Positions 1 to 9,306 of a DNA stretch of 64,000 nt are shown here, piece after piece (position 1 is the stretch's first letter; each line of letters starts with the position of its first letter). The notes under the pieces are model-generated. The model was not told where the DNA came from, did no database searches, and saw only the letters and a program-made list of their open reading frames with translations. The stretch is from NCBI GenBank assembly GCA_034509755.1, contig CM067549.1, positions 40,499,305-40,563,304 of the forward strand. The letters run 5' to 3'. This stretch comes from Anisodus tanguticus. Its lineage: Eukaryota > Streptophyta > Magnoliopsida > Solanales > Solanaceae. The translations under genes were made by a program, and so were the position numbers.

Positions 1-360
1 CAAAGTATCCATGTGTCCATCACGAGTAACCATTACTCGTAGCATGTGAGACATACTACATCCTCTAAGGATGTGATGCAGACCACATGTCGACTTCTCA
101 CATATCATCGATATCCCATTCTCGATGATCATTAGTCGAGGCTATTTTAAGAGTTACGCTCTATCATAAAATATCTCACTCTATTAATGACAACGTAAGC
201 TCAAGGGATGCACATTAATGAATAATTACAAACAATCAAATAATAATTCAATAATTGCAAATGCCATAATATTAATCTCCATTAATAATAATATAAATGT
301 GTATAAAGTACATTTGTCATAATACAGATTGTCTCTAGGACATAAATATACTTTCAACGA
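1..360 (-). repeat. Probable fragment of a copia-like LTR
   Basis: No gene is visible here. Read on the minus strand, the segment begins near 358 with a TGTTGAAAGTATA-like start followed by GTCCTAGAGACAATCTG. That resembles the opening of several plant Ty1-copia LTRs as I remember them. It then runs through AT-rich DNA to the window edge. The partner LTR would lie outside the window, so neither the element nor its boundaries can be confirmed. Confidence 0.3.
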
Positions 361-699
361 CATTCTCTGATATTTGCAATTTATTTATTTGAAATATAAT
401 GGTCTGAATTTTTTGACAGCACATATTTTTTGCAAGTGAAAATTGCTCGAGGTGGGGAAAAAAGTGAGACTGCTTCGACTGTACAAGGTAACTCCTACAC
501 TTCTTTGCTCTGATGTTATATGTTAAGTTAAATAATACTAAATGATTGTATTTTATATGTCATGCATATTGTATGTATGTGTGTGCTTTAGGAATTATTT
601 AAATGTTAAGATTACAAAACTTAAATTTAATGTAGAAATTTTATGAAAAGCTGATGCCTAACAACAACAAAACAAAAAAAATAGACAAAACGCAAATTG

Positions 700-1340
700 A
701 ACTGGCGCGGGAACATTCATATTTTTGTGCTAAAATAGTCCAAAATTTGAGTTTGATTCATATATTGGACAAGTTGCTCCCACAATCACGAGCTAGAAGA
801 GACATACCTCCAAGAGACATCCCCATCCTAATCAGTCCTGCAGCTATATCTTGGCCAGCAATAACAACATCATCCTGAATAGTGTGTTCATTTTCGTCAT
901 TGTCCAAAGAATCCTCGGCGAAGGTTTTGCATTGTATTTCCAGAAACCACCATAGAGAAAAGCTTCTTTGACCTCTGGTTGATTTCTAAACACAGGAGCA
1001 TTAGGTGCATCCCTATGAAGAGATTAAGAATAAACCATCTCCCAATGCAAAGTTCAGTGAGGAAATAAAATTCATAGTCTTAGCTCCACAGTTTTAAAAA
1101 ATTCCTCAGTGATCTCAAAGGTAAGAGCACACTGAATGACTCTAGCACAAACCAGAATTACGGAATTGTGGTTGTCATCTAGATACATCTTACAAGTAAA
1201 AAGTGCATTTTCATCAAAGTCCGTTATTTCCAGGAATCCTAAATTAGCACGAGAGATATTGAAGTTTTCAGATTTATATTATGTAGGATTATCTAATTTT
1301 CTTGTTACTGTCTATTTATATTTGTTACTATCCATTTATA
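700..1340 (-). pseudogene. Decayed coding remnant, unidentified (possibly MINIYO/RPAP1-like)
   Basis: The minus strand holds stretches that read like a real protein, broken by frame changes and stops. About 1005-905 reads FRNQPEVKEAFLYGGFWKY. After a frame shift, about 885-825 reads QDDVVIAGQDIAAGLIRMG. About 1230-1100 reads TCKMYLDDNHNSVILVCAR. Serine-rich filler and transposon motifs are absent. From memory it resembles the middle of plant MINIYO/RPAP1 (RNA polymerase II-associated) proteins, but this is a weak impression. No start codon, full exon or splice pattern is visible. It sits beside the left end of element 1 and could be a broken duplicate or a fragment carried by a repeat. Confidence 0.3.
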
Positions 1341-1367
1341 TAGTCTACCGGAGTGTTTGCAAATTTC

Positions 1368-2289
1368 TGTTGGATTGAAATCCTATTTCATTTTGGGTAT
1401 ATTGTAAAAGATTTACTCCATACCCCCGCTTATGAGTCATCACTACAGGAAAGGATAAACTAAATATTACAATAAACTTGAAATCAAGAACGTAACAAAC
1501 TGCTTGTGTGATTTGCTGAGTCGAGTGATGACACTCTGTCTTTAAGACAAGATTGTCCCGTATATCTCCTTTTACGTTGTCGGGAAATAGTCTCTCAAGA
1601 TACAACAACAACTTAACAATTGATAAAAGGAACCTCAAGTGTTACTCTTGAAGAACTTTGAGTATAGTAACTTTGCTAGAGAGGAAGAAGATGAATTCTG
1701 AAAATTCTGGAGTATTTTCTAAGTGTTGTGTAGTGTTCTTCAATTGAGCCAAAGGCCTCAATTTATAGTGTAAGGAGAAGACTCATCAACTAGCCAACTA
1801 ATGGCCTTCAATAGTCATGTAATGACACTTAATTGAGGGGTTACATTCAGCCAACTAATGGTTGAATTCATATGCCAAGTAATGGAGAATCAATGCTCCA
1901 AAACCAGCCCAAAGGTCAGAACTTTCCAACTTCCCGTCGCGGCATTCTGCCTTCGGAGCGTCGCGGCTATGTGAATTAGCGCCGCGACTCTAACGGGGCT
2001 GCGCCGCGGCCCTTCGCGGCGATTTCCGACACGTTTCATCCTACACTTCGGACACTTATTCCTTCTTTTACCAACATGGAATACTTTGTCATTTGGCCAA
2101 TAACCGTCCATAATTCTATGTTTCAAACGTATTACATATGTACCAATATCTCTTTCACTAATGAATTTTGCAATACTTGGCACTACGTGTGCACGTGTGT
2201 GGAAACGACCTTTCCAACGTGCGGGCCCCATTGTTCGAGTCATAAATTAATGGGATATACTTAATTCCACATTAGTAAATTTCCAACAA
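1368..2289 (-). repeat. 3' LTR of element 1
   Basis: The segment 1450-1930 is a close direct repeat of 7131-7610. The LTR starts on the minus strand at 2289 with TGTTGGAAATT, just after the purine tract. A TATA-like CTATAAATTG lies on the minus strand near 1768-1758. Positions 1931-2289 are absent from the other LTR. The first ~80 bp (1368-1449) do not align well with 7075-7130, so the outer end is approximate. Confidence 0.75.
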
Positions 2290-2302
2290 TCCCCTCTTGA
2301 AA
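2290..2302 (-). promoter_or_regulatory. Polypurine tract of element 1
   Basis: On the minus strand, AAGAGGGGAT lies immediately before the TGTTGG start of the 3' LTR, as expected for the plus-strand DNA primer. The element at 15551-22035 has the same tract (about 20746-20756). Confidence 0.7.
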
Positions 2303-2914
2303 GAGATTTTGGCACACACACATGGTGCCTTTTCCAGCAATCTTTCAGCAGACCGATGTTGCATCTGGAGATGTAGCATATGCTTTGAACCTTCCATAAT
2401 TGAATACCATCGGACTTACTTACTGCGCGGTGAATGTGATGTCTTGAACCATCAATGTTTAGTGTAAGCCAAGTCAACGGTACCAACACAACAACTTCCC
2501 TTACTCTGTTCTTCATAATATTTTGTCCGTTGTGGCCGTGGACGCTTCTTGGATTATTAAGTGCGTTCATTTGAGGCGGCATGTCCTCATACTTAAATAG
2601 GTGGTCTCCTACAAGGTATCCTGCTATACCCCACTTTACAAGTGTTAGGAACCATTAAAAGTTTCCCCAAACCTAACCTCAACCGATGAGGTTCACTAAA
2701 GGTTTTGGAAACTTAACCTTTACCCAAACTGCAGATAGCACTTATTGTCTATCGCGGGAACAATTTTGGATTTGGTGTTTCTTCATAGAAATCACTATCT
2801 GAAGTGCTCATGCTTCCACCAAAGTGATCAACTGAACCTTTATAGCTTAGTTTTCCATTGAACCTAATTCCGGGATCTCCAGTTAGTAAGGTTGATTTAC
2901 CACCATATTGGTCT

Positions 2915-3432
2915 TTATACCTTGGGTTTTAAGCCCATTCCCCTAGGCAGGCAGAACATCTGATCCTTGGGTAAGCCCTTTGTTAGTGGGTCTGCTATAT
3001 TATCCTTTGATTTTATGTGATCAATGGATATTATACCCGTGGTGATCAGCTGCCTAACGGTCTTATGTCTCCGTCGAATATGACGAGACTTGCCGTTGTA
3101 CATAGAATTATGTGCCCTTCCTAGAGCCGACTGGTTGTCGCAGTAGATCATTACAGAAGGTACGGGTTTGTTCCAACAAGAAGCATCCTCTAAGAAGCAT
3201 CCTCTAAGAAGCCGTGAAGACACTCAACTTCTTCTCCTGCTTTGTTTAAAACGATAAACTCCGATTCCATCGTGGATCGGGCGATGCAAGTTTTCTTAGA
3301 GGATTTCCAAGACACAGCTCCACCACCAATTGTAAATACATACCCACTGGTGGACTTGGTGTTCTCTATATCAGATATCCAGTTTGCATTACTGTACCCC
3401 TCTAGTACAGTTGTATATCTCGAATAATGCAA
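2915..3432 (-). pseudogene. Copia RNase H domain, element 1
   Basis: RNase H degrades the RNA strand of the RNA-DNA hybrid during reverse transcription. Two overlapping minus-strand frames (3432-3190 and 3223-2915) cover it, so there is a frameshift near 3200, next to a short duplicated segment at about 3179-3210. Visible motifs are TSGYVFTIGGGAVSWKSSKK, STMESEF with the catalytic glutamate, YCDNQSA with an aspartate, and the copia ending HIRRRH...DNIADPLTKGL. The first catalytic position reads YSNANW where copia enzymes normally have Y-x-D-A-D/N-W, so Asp appears mutated to Asn. It is the last coding domain before the 3' LTR. Confidence 0.82.
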
Positions 3433-3459
3433 TCCGTAAGTTAGCGTGTATTTCAGGTA

Positions 3460-4482
3460 TTATAGTACCCGATTCAATGCCTTCCAATGATCATTACTTG
3501 GATTACGGCTAAACCTAGCCAACTTGTTGATTGCATAAGCAATATCAGGTCGGGTGCAGTTTGTTATGTACATCAAACTACCAATCACATGTGCATATTG
3601 CTCCTGGCATACGGGTGCACCACGATTTTTATCAAGATTTTGATTTTTATCTAGTGGTGCCTTAATAGGCGAACGGTCAAACATCCCAAACGTTCTCAAC
3701 ACATCCTCAATGTAGTTAGACTGAGATAAGACCAGTCCGTCAGATGTCTTAGAGATCTTTATCCCTAAGATGACATCTGTAATACCCATATCCTTCATGT
3801 CGAAGCATTGTTTCAACATGTTCTTAGTCTCTAGAATCAAACTAGGACTGCTCCATGTGATCAACATGTCATCTACATAAAGGCATATCATGACGAACAA
3901 GTCAGAGTTACCTTTCATGTCGACACATTTATCACACTCATTAATGGCGAAACCCTTCGATAGTAGAGTAATATCAATTTTTTTGTGCCATTGCTTCGGG
4001 GCTTGTTTAAGCCCGTACAGAGATTTGACAAGCCGATAGACTTTCTTCTCTTGCCCTGGAACCACATACCCCTCGGGTTGTTCCATATAAATTTCTTCTT
4101 CCAAATCACCATTTTATGAAGGCTGTCTTGACATCCATTTGATGTATCTCAAGGTCACGCAACACTGCAATCGCAATGAATACCCGTATGGACGTCATCC
4201 GAGACACTGGAGGTACGTGTCAAAATAGTCAAGGCCTTCCTTTTGCCGATAGCCCTTGACTACCAACCTGGCCTTGTACTTATTTATAGACCCATCTGCT
4301 TTATACTTTCGTTTGAGTATCCACTTACAACCCAACGGTTTATTTCCTGGAGGAAGATCAGCCAACTCCCAAGTATGGTTATGCAGAATGGAGTCTATTT
4401 TGCTCTCAATAGCTTTTTTCCAGAGCGGTGCCTCTAGAGTTGACAATGCTTCAGAAATTGTCCTTGGTTCATCATCAACCAT
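3460..4482 (-). pseudogene. Copia reverse transcriptase, element 1
   Basis: This is the reverse transcriptase of element 1, in two minus-strand frames (4482-4195 and 4104-3460). The N-terminal part has LWKKAIESKIDSILHNHTWE and GCKWILKRKYKADG, typical of the copia RT entry. Next come VYRLVKSLYGLKQAPKQWH and the active site YVDDMLI. The segment ends with TRPDIAYAINKLARFSRNPS, the RT/RNase H connection. About 90 bases between the two frames, where the VDVKTAFLNG-type motif should fall, need a frameshift to be read. This copy is therefore not functional. Confidence 0.85.
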
Positions 4483-4487
4483 ATAAG

Positions 4488-4799
4488 CTACAAAGTCAGG
4501 GCTGAAGGATTTATCCTTCCTGACCTTTTACTTCGCCTTGGTTCCATCTCTGGAGTCTCCAAGTTCTGAGAATCTGGAACACTAGATTCCGAATATTTAG
4601 CCACTTCGAAGTCTACTAGATTTGAATCATCTAGATTCGGGCAGTCAAAGACTCCCGGTTCCTGAGAGCTTGGTTCATAACTTCGTTTACGAGAGGTTAT
4701 GTCTTTTTCCTTTCTAAGAAATGTATCTTCAATGAATTGAGCATTCCTTGATTCTATGATTGTACCCCCGTGGATAACTGGAATATCTGACTTATGCAC
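4488..4799 (-). pseudogene. Integrase-RT linker region, element 1
   Basis: This 103-codon open frame has no known fold and is rich in Ser, Glu and Asp. It ends with EPRRSKRSGRI, the basic motif commonly found just before copia RT. The copy at 15551-22035 keeps a matching stretch at about 18720-18860, with CPELDVPYLQDS and EPRRSK. This supports common descent of the two elements. Confidence 0.6.
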
Positions 4800-4921
4800 T
4801 AAGAAGCGATAAGCACTACTTTTATTTGCATATCCGAAGAAAATACAATCTATAGTCTTAGGCCCAATCTTGACCTATTTTGGCTTGGATACTTCGACCT
4901 TTACCAAACAACCCCACACCT

Positions 4922-5956
4922 TTAAATATTTATAGGTGGGTTTCTTTCCCTTCCATGATTCATATGGAGTTTTGTCCTTACCCTTATGTGGGACTCTGTT
5001 AAGAATCGTATTAGCAAGGCATTCATCATTTCCTTCAATGTGCGGTTCTTACGTTCCGCCACACCGTTCGACTGAGGTGAGTATGGAGCCGTCGTTTGAT
5101 GAACAATGCCTGATTGGGCACAATATTCCTCAAATGACGCTACATATTCTCCCCCTCTATCGCTACGAATGGATTTAATCTGCATGCTTAGTTGGTTCTC
5201 AACTTCTACTTTGTAACGTCGGAACGCTTCAAAGGCTTCATCCTTACTTTTCAACAAGTAAAGGTAACAATACCTTGTGCTATCATCAATGAATATCACA
5301 AAGTACGTGTTCCCCCCTCTAGTTTGTGTAAACTTTAAATCACATATATCTGTGTGAATAAGTTCTAGATGAGCGGTATTCTTTTCGACGGATCGAAAAT
5401 GAAGCTTTGTGAGTTTTGCCTCTACGTACACCTCACACTTATGTTGAGGGTTTACGCCGATAGACGGCAATAACTCCAACTTTACCAACCTTTGGATGGA
5501 CTTGTAGTTGACATGTCCTAATCTATGATGCCATAAATTAAAGGACTCAAGCAAGTAAGAAGAAGCTTCAATATTATTGCTTGTACGTAATACATACATA
5601 GCGTTAACTTTGAAGAGGCCTTCACAGACGAATCCTCTTCCCACAAACGTTCTTTTCTTAGTGATTATAAATTTATTGGACTCAAACACTAGCCTAAAAC
5701 CAGCATTAACCAATAACTGACTTGAAATTAAATTTCTTCTAATCTCAGGAACATGCATCATCTCCTTCAAAGTAAGCTCATTTCCAGAAGTCATCTTCAG
5801 GACTACCTTTTCTACCCCCAACACGCCAGAGAGCATTGTTGCCCATGAACAAATTCTTGTTTGTAACCGGTGTATAAGTGGAGAAGGCATCTCTATTGGA
5901 ACAGATGTGTCTTGTAGCACCTGTGTCCATCCACCATTGCATGAGATTCTCAACAA
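4922..5956 (-). pseudogene. Copia integrase, element 1
   Basis: Integrase inserts the cDNA into the host genome. This long frame (344 codons) starts in the protease tail and enters the GAG-pre-integrase zinc region: LWHHRLGHVNYKSIQRLVK, with the His pair, then a degenerate Cys pair (KCEV). The rve core follows, with HTDICD (first Asp), FIDDSTRYCYLYLLKSKDEA, SDRGGEY (second Asp) and VAERKNRTL (Glu), so the DDE set is visible. The frame is disrupted after ALLIRF near 5000. It overlaps the gag/protease frame at 5778-5956, which marks a frameshift between the two. Confidence 0.86.
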
Positions 5957-7037
5957 GGTTTGCTTCTAACACCACATTTGAGAACTCCTCAATCATGTCA
6001 TCTAGAAACTTGTCTTTGACGACGTTAACCTGTGCCTTTCCCTTAGCCATGGCCTTCTCTTGTTGCTCAGTCTTGAGCTTACAGCAGTCCTTGATCATGT
6101 GACCCGGTTTCCCACAGTGGTGACAGTTTCCTTTGAACTTCTCCGCCGCTTGGGTCTTGCCGTTTTTCTGGAACTTGCATTTCTTGCTTGGGTTCCCTTT
6201 GGCCTCAGCCAGATTTGTCTTTGCCTCAGCGGGTTGTTTGCCCCTAGGCATGGCCTTCTTATTATCTTCATGAATTTGGAGTTTGATAATAAGTTCTTCA
6301 AAGGTCATTTCCTTTGTTTTGAGTTTTAAGTAACTCATTCTACGAGGGAGGTAATTTTTCAATTTGTGATGCAACCAAAAACTGCTCATTTGGTTTTATA
6401 CCTTCCAAATCTAGGTGATGTAGAATCATTTGGAATTACTGGACTTCGGACATGACTGTTTTACTATCCACCATTTGAAATTTCAGAAATTTCCCAACGA
6501 TGAATTTCTTAGTACCTGCATCTTGTGTGTTGTACTTCTTTTACAGTTTCTCCCACAACTCTTTGGCAGTGCCTACGGTGCAATACACCATGTAGAGAGG
6601 GTTTGACAAGCAGTTTAATATGTAATTCTTGAAATCATTATGACTCCATGCATCAAGAATCAGCTTCATGCCATTAATGACATGGATACCTAGGCCCCCT
6701 TCAGCCGTTTCAGAAGGCGAAGGGTCCATTTCATCTCCAGCTTGTGGAGGATCTTCTGTTAGGAAATGTGTCATTCCCATAACAGTCAGATAGAATAACA
6801 TCTTCTGTTGTCATCTCTTGAATTTGGAGCCCATGAACTTTTCAGGGCGTTCATAGTGGAATCCAGCGGTGGAGGAACGACAACGTTCCCTTGAGCGGCA
6901 ATAAAGACGTTGGATGAGCCTTGAGCAACCGAAAAGTCATTAGGTGTGCCTTGAGCAGTGGGCAAGGCAGAGGGATTGCCTTGAGTAGCGGCAGCAGCAG
7001 CAGCAGAATCAGAAGCAATTTATTATCTTCTAGTCAT
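5778..7037 (-). pseudogene. Copia gag and protease region, element 1
   Basis: Gag forms the virus-like particle and the protease cleaves the polyprotein. The likely gag start is the minus-strand ATG at 7037, but it is followed within a few codons by a stop, and other stops occur. The frame 6801-6541 has the gag signature ending WSHNDFKNYILNCLSNPLY...TAKELWEKL. The frame 6389-5778 carries the nucleocapsid zinc knuckle CHHCGKPGHMIKDC (CX2CX4HX4C, about 6130-6085) and the aspartic protease motif WWMDTGATRHIC (about 5940). A (GCA/GCT)n alanine run lies near 6985-7010. Confidence 0.82.
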
Positions 7038-7074
7038 CTTTCTAGGTACTTACAACAAAATCTTGTCTTAAAAT

Positions 7075-7610
7075 TGTTGGGATACATTTGTTGCAGGGAA
7101 CGGGAAGTAAGTAACTATTACAATGGTAAGAAAGGATAAACTAAATATTACAATAAACTGGAAATTAAAAACTTAACAAACTGCTTGTGTGATTTGCTGA
7201 GTCGAGTGATGGCACTCTGTCTTTAAGACAAGATTACCCCGTATATCTCCTTTTACGTTGTTGGGAAATAGTCTCCAAGATACAACAATAACTTAACAAT
7301 TGAGCAAAGGAAACTCAAGTGTTACTCTTGAAGAACGTTGAGTATAGTAACTTTGCTAGAGAGGAAGAAGATGAATTCTGAAAATTCTGGAATATTTTCT
7401 AAGTGTTGTGTAGTGTTCTTCAATTGAGCCAAAGACCTCAATTTATAGTGTAAGGAGAAGACCCCTCAACTAGCCAACTAATGGCCTTCAATAGCCATGT
7501 AATAACACTTAATTGAGGGGTTACATTCAGCCAACTACTGGCTGAATTCATGTGCCAAGTAATGGAGAATCAATGCTCCAAAATCAGCCCAAAGGTCAAA
7601 ACTTTCCAAC
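7075..7610 (-). repeat. 5' LTR of element 1, 5'-truncated
   Basis: This is a close direct repeat of 1450-1930. Its inner edge is TGTTGGGATA on the plus strand at 7075, the LTR end expected by comparison with the related element. The outer edge stops at GTTGGAAAGT (minus strand, 7610). It lacks the ~360 bp that extend the other LTR to 2289, so the 5' end of the element has been deleted. No target site duplication can be assigned. Confidence 0.75.
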
Positions 7611-8210
7611 CTGAGTTTTTTGTGATTATTGTATTTATCAGCTATGGAGATCCTTCTAGCAGAATGAACAGAAAATTTGTTAATACCACACACTAGATAT
7701 GATGACCTTAGCTAATTATACAATGATACTTCTCAACTCAGGTTGTTGTATCTAAATTGGTGATTATGACCCCATCTTCGGGGAACTTTTTTTTGGAAGC
7801 TATGGTGAGTTTCAGTTTCTCGTGTAAAGAAGATGATGACTCATTTCTTAGACATTTGATTTGAGATAGACTTTCTTTGGTAGGGTGTTTTTTTAACTTA
7901 AATCTTCATATGCTTTGGAATGTCTTAAGAAAGTAAGTCTATCATGATGAAGTGTTTCAACTCTATGTTACATGATGCCTACCTTTTGATCATGTAGTCT
8001 AACATAGGGATCCTTTTTCCATTTTTATCGTAGATTTGTTTTTAAAGGGGAGCCTTGGAGCAACGGTAAGGTTGTCCCCATGTGGCAGTGACAAGTCATC
8101 AAAGGAGGGGAGTAATCAGACAGGTGGTATATTTTTTAGGAATTTGTCGGACATGTAAGACCATGATTTTGCTCCGAATATTAAAAAGAATTAGACTCTG
8201 TAGGCGTTTC
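7611..8210. other. Intergenic DNA with a SINE head fragment
   Basis: No coding signal is visible. At 8047-8084 a short GAGCCTTGGAGCAACGGTAA-like segment matches, from memory, the tRNA-derived head of the plant Au SINE family, but the body does not follow. The rest is unremarkable AT-rich sequence. Confidence 0.4.
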
Positions 8211-8908
8211 ACCAAGAAAATAAAATATTTTTCACTTTATTTATTTGAAATTTTGAAGTTGAAGTTTAAGATAGAGTTATGTTTGATTATAGTTTTTGCA
8301 AAAAATATTTGTGTTTACCCCAAAAAAAGTACAGTTGAATTGGTAAGTGATTTTAAGTATACATAGATTGATTTGAAGTAAAAAGTAATAAGAAATTAAT
8401 AATAGATAGCAAATGGAAATAGTAAGTGAGAAAATTAGTCTGTAATGCCGTAAATCAAGATGAATTTCCACAACAAGATTGGTCCGTGTCTCATCTTAAT
8501 TGCTTCGGTTTTGAGCAAAAAATGAGAGCTTATGATTATAATCGCAATAAGTAAGATCTTACAAGTCTGAATAATCAGAATGAGATGCCCTTCCAACATG
8601 AAGGTTGGACTCCTTTTATAGCTATGAATTAAGGTGTTAATGACCAATATTTTCTCTCTAATTTAATGCAATTAAAGCTAATAAAGTCTCTTTAATGATG
8701 GAGGAGTAATGGATGGCGCTATATCTGGAACATGTACATGTCGGGCGACCCGGTTTCTTACTTGGTGTCAACTCGCTCGGTTGTTACCCGATCTCGACTC
8801 GACATCCGATCTAACTCGATGTCACCCATATCCGATTTAAAACTCAACCGCCTATCTTGAATCCCACACACAAACCTTATCATGTGTCGTGTCGGTTTTT
8901 ACCGTATA
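8211..8908 (-). repeat. 3' LTR of the Tat-like element
   Basis: It is a direct repeat of 13643-14341, with similarity starting at CCAAGAAAATAAAATATTTT and ending ACCGTATACA. It includes a GC-richer stretch near 8740-8900 with CTCGACTCGACATCCG. The copies differ by many substitutions and a few small indels, so the insertion is old. Confidence 0.75.
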
Positions 8909-9306
8909 CATATAGTCCCCTCACTTTCCGGATCAAAGTTCAATGAAGTGATGGAAAGTAAATGATTTATTCGTTGTCTTCCCTTACAAGCTTATTTTCA
9001 AATTACTCCAAAACAGGCGGGAAATGAAACGGTTCCTCTTCTCCAAACTCTAACTCATGTCTTATCATTTTGTAACTTTGGAGCACGTGTCATCTTCTGA
9101 TTGCACTGCCTCTACAGTTGGTTCACCGAAATGTTTCGTAATGATGACTAAAACCCCTATAAAACCTTTATTTTCTCTCTCCTTTTTGACTTCTGCAAAG
9201 TTTCCTTTCAAACGTCCTCTACTTTTTCTAATTTCCTCCCGTTCAGATCTTCATCACTCCAAACCTTCAACTTTCCAGATCTTTAAACCTTTAAAACTTC
9301 TTCACC

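Larger units (their letters stand above)
1368..7610 (-). mobile_element. Ty1-copia LTR retrotransposon (element 1)
   Basis: This is a nearly full-length copia element read on the minus strand. The order from 5' to 3' is LTR (7610-7075), gag with a zinc knuckle, protease, integrase, reverse transcriptase, RNase H, polypurine tract (about 2302-2290) and LTR (2289-1368). The integrase-before-RT order is diagnostic of Ty1-copia. Coding is broken into several frames with internal stops, so this copy is inactive. The inner edge of the 5' LTR (CCCAACA on the minus strand at 7081-7075) and the polypurine/3' LTR junction (TTGG..TGTTGGAAAT) match those of the element at 15551-22035, so both belong to one family. 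No TGGTATCAGAGC primer site follows the 5' LTR. Both family members instead carry a TTAAGACAA-like sequence there. Confidence 0.88.
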
